A stretch of 19,797 nt of DNA from an uncultured bacterium. Its GTDB lineage: Bacteria; Patescibacteriota; Patescibacteriia; UBA1558; GWA2-36-10. The position numbers and the translations under genes are program-made. Below, piece after piece: positions 14,785 to 19,797 of the stretch. Location: positions 1 to 19,797 of the forward strand of contig CAIRBL010000008.1 in NCBI GenBank assembly GCA_903876815.1, given 5' to 3'. How positions within the stretch are numbered: position 1 is the stretch's first letter; each line of letters opens with the position of its first letter. Below the pieces are notes generated by a model. That model ran no database searches. It saw only the letters and a list, made by a program, of their open reading frames with translations, and was not told the DNA's origin.

Positions 14785-16287
14785 ATGTCTCAAATTCGTA
14801 CACGTTTTGCACCTAGTCCAACTGGCTATTTACACATCGGTAGTTTACGTACCGCTTTGTTTAATTATCTTTGGGCGAAAAAAAATAATGGTCAGTTTTT
14901 ACTCAGAATAGAAGACACAGATCAGGCCAGATTAGTTGAAGGTGCTCAAGAAAATTTGATCAAAATTTTACAACTTTTTGGTCTAAATTTTGATAACCAT
15001 GAACCAATGGTGCAATCTACCAGAACTAAAATCTATCAAGAATTTGCCCAAAAATTGGTAGCAGAAAGCAAGGCTTATTATTGTTTTTGCTCTAGCGAAC
15101 GTTTAGATGATCTGCGCAAAACACAAACTGAGAAAAAACTGGTGCCAAAATATGATGGACATTGCCGTAATTTAAGTCAAGAAGAAGTAAGTGCAAAATT
15201 ACAAGCTGGTGAAAAAGCAGTGATTCGTTTTAAAATGCCAGAAAATCAGACAGTAGAGATGCATGATGAAGTTTATGGTGATATTAAAGTTAAAACAGAG
15301 GACTTGGATGATTTTGTTTTATTAAAATCAGATAATTTTCCCACTTATCATTTAGCCAACATCATTGATGACCATGAAATGGAAATTTCTCATGTTATCC
15401 GAGCCGATGAATGGCTACCATCTTTGCCAAAACATATTTTGCTATACGAAGCCTTTGGCTGGCCACAACCAACTTTTGTGCACTTACCATTGTTATTAAA
15501 TCCTGACAGATCAAAATTATCCAAAAGACAAGGTGATGTGGCAGTAGAAGATTTTGTCAAAAAAGGTTATCTTAAAGAAGCGATTTTAAATTATGTTGCA
15601 CTTTTGGGCTGGAATCCAAAAGATGAAAGAGAGTTTTTTACTTTAGAGGAATTAGTAGCTAATTTTTCTCTAGAGCACATCAATAAAACTGGCGCTATTT
15701 TTGATATTCAGAAATTGAATTGGTTTAATTCACAATATATCAGAAAGGTTTTTTATGCTACAGCAGATGAAGTAATTTATGGAAAAAAAATAGAACCACA
15801 CACAATCGAACCTGGTAATTTGATGATTAAATTAAAAAATAAAAATATACTTGAATTAGCTCAATCTTTTATTCCTAATGATATTAGTTTAGATTTAAAA
15901 AATAAAATAATAAAAATATTCAGTTCTAGATTAAATAATCTAGCTGAATTAGCTGAAGTAGCTAGTTTTGTTTGGGAATTACCAGCTTATGATAAAGCTA
16001 TGCTTATTTTCAAAAAAAGCGATTTAGAAAAAACTAAAACTGGTTTAAATTTAACTTTAGAATTATTAAATCAAACAGAGGAAATTGCCTGGCAAGAAGA
16101 AAATCTAAAACAACTATTAAGCGATTTAGTTGCTCAAAACAATCTGACAGCTGGCGATGTTTTTTGGCCAATTAGAGTGTCTTTGTCTGGCCGTGAACAA
16201 TCACCGAGCCCAACAGAAATACTAGAAGTTTTAGGCAAAGAAGAGAGTTTAAAGAGAATTCAAGTAGCTGTGGATAAACTAAAATAA
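14785..16287 (+). CDS. gltX: Glutamyl-tRNA synthetase
   Basis: Charges tRNA-Glu, and in many bacteria also tRNA-Gln for later amidation. It is 500 residues, class I. RFAPSPTGYLHIGSLRTALF at the N-terminus contains the HIGH signature (HIGS), and KLSKR (244-248) is the KMSKS signature. The zinc-site segment has CFC, exactly 24 residues, then Cys, as in zinc-binding bacterial enzymes, but the fourth ligand position reads CRN instead of CRH. A helical anticodon-binding domain follows from about residue 330. It is the third gene of the thpR operon. No terminator follows; the next gene has its own promoter 8-36 bases downstream. Confidence 0.95.
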   Translation: MSQIRTRFAPSPTGYLHIGSLRTALFNYLWAKKNNGQFLLRIEDTDQARLVEGAQENLIKILQLFGLNFDNHEPMVQSTRTKIYQEFAQKLVAESKAYYCFCSSERLDDLRKTQTEKKLVPKYDGHCRNLSQEEVSAKLQAGEKAVIRFKMPENQTVEMHDEVYGDIKVKTEDLDDFVLLKSDNFPTYHLANIIDDHEMEISHVIRADEWLPSLPKHILLYEAFGWPQPTFVHLPLLLNPDRSKLSKRQGDVAVEDFVKKGYLKEAILNYVALLGWNPKDEREFFTLEELVANFSLEHINKTGAIFDIQKLNWFNSQYIRKVFYATADEVIYGKKIEPHTIEPGNLMIKLKNKNILELAQSFIPNDISLDLKNKIIKIFSSRLNNLAELAEVASFVWELPAYDKAMLIFKKSDLEKTKTGLNLTLELLNQTEEIAWQEENLKQLLSDLVAQNNLTAGDVFWPIRVSLSGREQSPSPTEILEVLGKEESLKRIQVAVDKLK

Positions 16288-16294
16288 ATCTATT

Positions 16295-16323
16295 TTGAAA
16301 AATTAGCTATTTTGTGTTATAAT
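16295..16323 (+). promoter_or_regulatory. Strong promoter of the M23 peptidase gene
   Basis: TTGAAA (16295-16300, 5/6), 17-base spacer, TATAAT (16318-16323, 6/6) with an extended TGT just before it. Predicted start near 16330 leaves about 13 untranslated bases. The perfect arms TTAGCTAT (16303-16310) and ATAGCTAA (16329-16336) flank the -10 box. Confidence 0.8.
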
Positions 16324-16342
16324 ATAATATAGCTAAAAGATA

Positions 16343-17587
16343 ATGTATAAAATAAAAATAAAATTTTTAAGTCGTATCGTTTTGGCTAGTTTTTTGGCTA
16401 GCTTTTTGTTTCCAAATAGTATCTTGGCAGTAGAATACAATCTCAATAGTCAAACTAATGCTGAGTTATGGCAACTCAATCAAGATATCAATGAAAAACG
16501 CTCAGAAATCACTGCCTTAAAAAAACAAATAGAAGTATATCAAAAAAATATCACCGCCAAACAAAGGGAACTCAACTCTCTGGCAAACCAGATGTCTGCC
16601 ATCAATGACAGTATCGCCAAAATCAATCTAGAAATCGCTACCATTGAGTTAGAAAAAGAAACTTTAAATCTAAAAATAGAAAATACCACCTTACAAATAA
16701 AAACCAAAGAAAGAGAAATAGCTGATCAAAAAGCTGTGGTTGCCGAACTATTGCGCAGCTTACATCGTGAACAACAAAATACAAATTTACTAGAAGTTTT
16801 ATTGATGAATGACAACTTCAGTGATTTTATTTCTGAAATTCAAAGAATGGAAGACATGCAGGATAGTTTACTTAGCCAAGTAGAGGATTTACAAAAAATT
16901 AAACAAACTTTGACTGACGAAAAAACAGAGCTAGAAAATAATAAAACCGAACTAGATGTTTTAGCTGAAAGATTAGAAAGTAAAAAAAGCACTTTAGATG
17001 GCCAAAAAATAGTCAAAATAAGTCTATTAGAGCAAACCCAAGGTCAAGAAGCTAAATATCACACCTTGCTAGAGCAAGCTAAACAAGAACAACAAGCTAT
17101 TAATTCTGATATTGTTTATCTAGAAAAAGTAGCCAGAGAAAAACTCAATCGTCAATTACAAAATAAAGAGCTAGTGAGCGAAGGGCTGATGTGGCCAGTA
17201 GAATCACACATTGTGACTGCTTATTTTCACGATCCAGATTATCCTTATCGCCATATTTTTGAGCATCCCGCTATTGATATCAGAGCCTCTCAAGGTACCC
17301 CTGTCAAAGCCGTTGAATCAGGCTATGTAGCTCGTGCTAAAGACGGCGGACAAACAGGCTATAGCTATATCATGCTAGTTCATGCTGATGGCTTATCTTC
17401 TGTTTATGGCCACGTCAATGTCATTTCTGTCAGCGAAGATCAGTTTGTCAGCAAAGGCCAAATAATAGGCTATTCTGGTGGCATGCCAGGTACCAGAGGA
17501 GCTGGCAGCTTTACTACTGGACCTCATCTACACTTAGAAATTCGCTTAAACGGTATTCCGGTCAATCCATTAAACTACTTACCTTAA
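16343..17587 (+). CDS. Secreted coiled-coil M23 (LytM) peptidase, EnvC-like
   Basis: A 414-residue exported protein that cleaves, or controls cleavage of, peptidoglycan cross-bridges. The signal peptide is about 1-29 (basic start, hydrophobic core, SILA). Residues about 40-280 are a long coiled coil (ELWQLNQDINEKRSEITALK and further heptads), broken near NTNLLEVLLMNDNFSDFISE. The C-terminal LytM domain has the full zinc set: HxxxD (His308, Asp312), YGH (His357) and HLHLE (His395, His397). An intact site suggests a true endopeptidase, unlike EnvC of E. coli, which is degenerate. The architecture fits wall remodelling at division or secretion sites (inference). Transcribed alone from a strong promoter and closed by a terminator. 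Confidence 0.9.
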   Translation: MYKIKIKFLSRIVLASFLASFLFPNSILAVEYNLNSQTNAELWQLNQDINEKRSEITALKKQIEVYQKNITAKQRELNSLANQMSAINDSIAKINLEIATIELEKETLNLKIENTTLQIKTKEREIADQKAVVAELLRSLHREQQNTNLLEVLLMNDNFSDFISEIQRMEDMQDSLLSQVEDLQKIKQTLTDEKTELENNKTELDVLAERLESKKSTLDGQKIVKISLLEQTQGQEAKYHTLLEQAKQEQQAINSDIVYLEKVAREKLNRQLQNKELVSEGLMWPVESHIVTAYFHDPDYPYRHIFEHPAIDIRASQGTPVKAVESGYVARAKDGGQTGYSYIMLVHADGLSSVYGHVNVISVSEDQFVSKGQIIGYSGGMPGTRGAGSFTTGPHLHLEIRLNGIPVNPLNYLP

Positions 17588-17603
17588 TTTTATAAATTCT
17601 TAT

Positions 17604-17630
17604 AAAACACCTTTTGTCGGGGGTGTTTTT
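17604..17630 (+). terminator. Intrinsic terminator after the M23 gene
   Basis: AAAACACC (17604-17611) pairs with GGTGTTTT (17622-17629), followed by one more T. The ten-base loop could tighten through T-G pairs. It separates the M23 gene from the following cassette promoter. Confidence 0.8.
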
Positions 17631-17634
17631 ATGA

Positions 17635-17663
17635 TTGACTAAATAACTATGATTTTGTATAAT
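17635..17663 (+). promoter_or_regulatory. Promoter of the GC-rich small-protein cassette
   Basis: TTGACT (17635-17640, 5/6), 17-base spacer, TATAAT (17658-17663, 6/6). It begins five bases after the M23 terminator. The promoter is AT-rich like the rest of the window, whereas the gene it drives is not. Confidence 0.8.
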
Positions 17664-17697
17664 AAAGTTTCTCAAAAGACCTTTTCATCTTAACGCT

Positions 17698-17704
17698 GGA
17701 GGTG
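17698..17704 (+). promoter_or_regulatory. Strong Shine-Dalgarno, unique in this window
   Basis: GGAGGTG lies six bases before the ATG at 17711, an ideal spacing. It decides the start: the in-frame GTG at 17702 overlaps this site and is not used. None of the other 17 visible starts has a comparable site. Confidence 0.85.
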
Positions 17705-17710
17705 CGCATC

Positions 17711-18001
17711 ATGGCTTACCCTGAAAAACGCATACCGATGAGCCCGATCACTCGACCTGATAACCGCCAAGGCAGGCGAGAAAGGCAGGAGGATCGCCCA
17801 AAAGATCCCTCTCCTGAACAGACCAACAGGGCAGTGTCCTTGATGCTGGCGATCGGAACCATCCTGTTCTTGATCACTGTGTATGGCGTCTACTACACCA
17901 GCACTCACAAGGTGCCAAGCAAACGCCTCACCAGCACCGAGAGCATCAAGCCACCCAGCGCTGTCGACAGCACGAAAATCCCCACCATTCGTGCCAAATG
18001 A
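17711..18001 (+). CDS. GC-rich small single-pass membrane protein, unknown function (96 aa)
   Basis: I do not recognise a family. The 96-residue product has a hydrophilic, Arg/Pro-rich N-terminal part (1-40, with RQGRRERQEDRPKD), one hydrophobic segment (about 41-62, AVSLMLAIGTILFLITVYGV), and a Ser/Thr/Pro/Lys-rich tail (63-96). Charge distribution predicts N-inside, tail outside. Base use differs sharply from its neighbours: a hand count over 17761-17940 gives 100 G/C of 180, against 20 of 60 in the M23 gene at 16381-16440. Codons such as CTG, CGC, ATC and ACC dominate where neighbours use TTA, AGA and ATT. Own promoter, strong Shine-Dalgarno and GC-rich terminator make a complete unit, which suggests transfer or special high-level expression. 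The minus-strand open frame here has no such signals. Confidence 0.7.
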   Translation: MAYPEKRIPMSPITRPDNRQGRRERQEDRPKDPSPEQTNRAVSLMLAIGTILFLITVYGVYYTSTHKVPSKRLTSTESIKPPSAVDSTKIPTIRAK

Positions 18002-18016
18002 CGTGCTCCTAGCACG
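18002..18016. repeat. Small hairpin directly after the stop codon
   Basis: CGTGCT (18002-18007) and AGCACG (18011-18016) form a six-base perfect stem with a CCT loop, starting one base after the stop. It has no T-run. It may protect the 3' end or slow transcription ahead of the terminator. Confidence 0.55.
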
Positions 18017-18024
18017 CAACACAC

Positions 18025-18055
18025 AGGACCGCCCTAAAAAGCGGTCCTTATTTCT
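18025..18055 (+). terminator. GC-rich intrinsic terminator of the small-protein cassette
   Basis: AGGACCGC (18025-18032) pairs perfectly with GCGGTCCT (18041-18048), loop CCTAAAAA, followed by a T-rich tract that runs into the stop codon of the convergent recombinase gene. Confidence 0.85.
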
Positions 18056-19000
18056 TTATTTTTTTAAAGGATGAAACTGGGTATGAATTTTTTCGGCATA
18101 TTTATCTGAAGCATGAACGTAACGCGTTGTAGTATCCAGTGACTCGTGACCTAATAAAATTTGAATAGCAGCCGGATTTGCCCCATTTTCTGCTAAATAA
18201 GTAGCAAAGCCATGCCTTAAGGAATGAGGTGAGATGGGAATGTTGATGCCTAATAATTCTCGATATTTTTTGAGCTTAAACTGCACATAATTTGGTGAAA
18301 TTTTTTTATTTTTATTTTGATTATTGCGTCCGCGATAAGGAATAAACATAAAAGGGGACTGATCAACTCTAGTTTGTAAATAAAGGCGCAGATGACTAAT
18401 GGCTCTTGGTGTCAAATAAACAAAACGCTGTTTTTTACCTTTACCCATAATATAAATACGTCCAGTATTATCTAGTTGTTCACGCTTCAAAGACAAAAGT
18501 TCAGAAATACGCATACCGGTAGCAAACAGAGTTTCTAACATTGCCCGATTGCGTAATTTAATGTTTACTTCTGTTTCAAATTTATTTGGCGCTTCTATGA
18601 CTTGTATCAGCTCATTCATCTCTGGCACTTGAGCATGTTTTTTTTCAGTTTTAAGGAGCTTCACAGCATCAGCATTGATAGGAGTTTTAAAATCCATATC
18701 TGACAAAAATTTTAAATACGAACGCAAAGCTGACAAAACTCTATTGATACTATAGCTGGATAATTGTATTTCTCCATGTTCTCCTGCAGCTGTCAGACGC
18801 GAAGTGGAGGAGAGGTAAGCTTTGTATTTTATTAATAATCTTTTATTTAAATCTTTAAAAGGAACTTTCAAGTCCTCGGACAAAAAAGTTTCAAAAACAT
18901 TTAAATCTCTTTCATAATTATAGACCGTCTCTGGGGAGTAATTATTTGCCTGAATATTTTCTAAAAACTCATCCAAGAGAGGAAGACTGTATTTTGACAT
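18056..19000 (-). CDS. xerC: Tyrosine recombinase, XerC/XerD type
   Basis: A 314-residue site-specific recombinase, probably the chromosome-dimer-resolving Xer enzyme. The N-terminal SAM-like DNA-binding domain spans about 1-120. The catalytic domain has all key residues: Arg164 (TGMRISELL), the beta-hairpin Lys in GKGKKQR (185-192), His259 and Arg262 (HSLRHGFA), His285 (LGHESLDTT) and Tyr294 (TTRYVHAS). Length and layout fit Xer rather than a phage integrase. Compared with my recollection of standard XerC/D it has a few extra residues near 66-79 and a basic insertion at 223-233 (RGRNNQNKNKK). I cannot separate XerC from XerD or a single-Xer system. The ATG at 19000 has no Shine-Dalgarno. Confidence 0.9.
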   Translation of the reverse strand: MSKYSLPLLDEFLENIQANNYSPETVYNYERDLNVFETFLSEDLKVPFKDLNKRLLIKYKAYLSSTSRLTAAGEHGEIQLSSYSINRVLSALRSYLKFLSDMDFKTPINADAVKLLKTEKKHAQVPEMNELIQVIEAPNKFETEVNIKLRNRAMLETLFATGMRISELLSLKREQLDNTGRIYIMGKGKKQRFVYLTPRAISHLRLYLQTRVDQSPFMFIPYRGRNNQNKNKKISPNYVQFKLKKYRELLGINIPISPHSLRHGFATYLAENGANPAAIQILLGHESLDTTTRYVHASDKYAEKIHTQFHPLKK

Positions 19001-19025
19001 ATATTTGATTTTTATTAATAACTTA

Positions 19026-19055
19026 ATTATAACAACAGATCAAGGGCATTGTCAA
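19026..19055 (-). promoter_or_regulatory. Consensus promoter of the recombinase gene
   Basis: Minus strand: TTGACA (19055-19050, perfect), 18-base spacer, TATAAT (19031-19026, perfect) preceded by TGT as an extended -10. Predicted start near 19019, about 19 bases before the ATG. Confidence 0.85.
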
Positions 19056-19095
19056 ATTGAGTGTAAGAGTTATTATACGCAATTCAATTATAATC

Positions 19096-19127
19096 AATAA
19101 AAACAATATTATTTAGGTATTGCTTTT
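19096..19127 (-). terminator. Intrinsic terminator after ftsQ-like gene
   Basis: On the minus strand AAAAGCAATA (19127-19118) pairs with TATTGTTTTT (19108-19099) through ten pairs including one G-T, with a nine-base loop and a following T-rich run. It lies ten bases after the ftsQ-like stop. Confidence 0.75.
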
Positions 19128-19136
19128 ATCAAACCA

Positions 19137-19797
19137 CTATTTAAAGAATACTCTTTCGCCAAAACGTAAATCAATATAATCCAGATCTGTACCAACAATA
19201 TTTCCAGCTAAAACTTTTTTTAAATTATTTAGTTGCTCATTGATATCTTTACTAGGATCTAATTTGAGTCTATAGCCAAGGTCCGTCTTAGCTTCAATCA
19301 AAGTATCAAAACTGTCTGTAAGATATATTTGTTTCAGCTGCGGACCAGTACTAAACATATTTTTCCAAGCATCATATAATTGGTTGATGCTACTCAGCTC
19401 ACTATCTGATAACATTTTATCATTATTTAAGGCTTGAGACCGAAAATCATACAAAATAAGGTATTTTTCATCTAGGGCGTTTATTTGGCGATTTAAGGCT
19501 CCTTTGGCTGATAAGAGGTATAATGCATCATCTTTTTTTAAAATAAATTGAGAAATTTTTTCTCCAACTACTATTTCCAAACGATCAGGAAATTTTTTGT
19601 TTAAAGTCACACTATCTAAGTTCAAAGCATTCATCAACTCTTCGGACAATTTATTTTTATCAAATAAAAAATAATTGTTATTTTTAAATAATAAATATCT
19701 GTTGCGATTCAAGTGCTGATCAATCACTTCCTGTAAATCTTCTAGCTTTAAGTCTTGATTGTTGCTTAAGCTAAATTTTTCTATCCTCAAAAAAGGC
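19137..19797 (-). CDS. ftsQ: Cell division protein FtsQ/DivIB-like (5' partial)
   Basis: The frame is open to the window edge, so the N-terminal cytoplasmic part and transmembrane helix lie outside; the TTG at 19790 is not a credible start. About 219 residues are visible. They open with FLRIEKFSLSNNQDL, like the start of a POTRA domain after the membrane anchor. The block VTLNKKFPDRLEIVVGEKISQFIL matches the FtsQ-type 'P-x-x-L-x-I-x-V-x-E' strand, and a short loop follows (YLLSAKGALNRQI). The end LDYIDLRFGERVFFK matches the typical FtsQ C-terminal strand that bears the partner-binding surface. FtsQ bridges early and late divisome proteins. An intrinsic terminator follows immediately, so ftsA/ftsZ are not directly downstream here. 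Confidence 0.8.
   Translation of the reverse strand, partial: PFLRIEKFSLSNNQDLKLEDLQEVIDQHLNRNRYLLFKNNNYFLFDKNKLSEELMNALNLDSVTLNKKFPDRLEIVVGEKISQFILKKDDALYLLSAKGALNRQINALDEKYLILYDFRSQALNNDKMLSDSELSSINQLYDAWKNMFSTGPQLKQIYLTDSFDTLIEAKTDLGYRLKLDPSKDINEQLNNLKKVLAGNIVGTDLDYIDLRFGERVFFK

Noticed and set aside
17701..17713. Resemblance of GGTGCGCATCATG to the left arm of the E. coli dif site
   Set aside because: Ten of eleven left-arm bases match, but the centre and right arm do not, and the match is explained by a Shine-Dalgarno plus start codon. A functional dif needs both arms.
17690..18022. Minus-strand open frame of 110 codons across the GC-rich cassette
   Set aside because: GC-rich DNA has few stops by chance. 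The promoter, Shine-Dalgarno, membrane segment and terminator all support the plus-strand gene.
1..19797. tRNA or rRNA genes, CRISPR arrays, IS elements or phage genes
   Set aside because: The intergenic gaps are short and hold promoters, terminators and small palindromes. No cloverleaf, spaced direct-repeat array, transposase or phage structural gene was seen.

Overview
The window looks like chromosome from a Candidate Phyla Radiation (Patescibacteria) bacterium, most likely a Parcubacteria-type lineage. This is inferred from gene content and style, not from a marker tree. The DNA is AT-rich and genes are packed with 1-10 nt gaps or short overlaps. TGA is used as an ordinary stop (for example inside the ATGA overlap at 4959-4962), which argues against the TGA-recoding Gracilibacteria/SR1. 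Of 18 genes whose start is visible, 17 have no recognisable Shine-Dalgarno sequence. Each strand carries house-keeping genes mixed with surface and cell-wall genes. No rRNA, tRNA, CRISPR array or IS element was seen, and no gene-free stretch exceeds 300 bases; the longest gap is 13299-13494.

Region 1 (1-6463, + strand) is a type IV pilus operon: the 3' part of the assembly ATPase pilB, the platform protein pilC, then four pilin-like genes. Three carry a classic prepilin leader (G|(F/I)xxxE) and the fourth is PilX-like. Two carry large extracellular modules: a seven-bladed LVIVD-type beta-propeller plus a C-terminal beta-rich domain, and a PA14/fibro-slime-like domain. These look like a pilus-tip adhesin set.

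Region 2 (6466-9172, +) is a promoter, a class-2-like dihydroorotate dehydrogenase with a class-1-type NLSCPN active site, an overlapping membrane GT2 glycosyltransferase, and a bidirectional terminator. Region 3 (9187-10616, -) is def-fmt, driven by a near-consensus promoter placed so that the def mRNA should be almost leaderless. Region 4 is a small gene of unknown function (10758-11042, +) sharing a terminator with a convergent pair (11066-13298, -): a secreted lysozyme-like protein with four C-terminal repeats, and a LigB/MEMO-like metalloprotein.

Region 5 (13423-17630, +) is thpR, a WecG/TagA-type glycosyltransferase and gltX in one tight operon, then a secreted coiled-coil M23 peptidase with its own strong promoter and terminator. 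Region 6 (17635-18055, +) is the most unusual part: a short, GC-rich, self-contained cassette with an AT-rich consensus promoter, the only strong Shine-Dalgarno in the window, a 96-residue single-pass membrane protein and a GC-rich terminator. It sits tail to tail against a tyrosine recombinase (18056-19000, -). The window ends in a 5'-truncated ftsQ-like gene (19137-19797, -) with its own terminator.

The main theme is the cell surface: pili and adhesins, envelope glycosyltransferases, two wall-active secreted proteins and a division protein, interleaved with translation and nucleotide genes.
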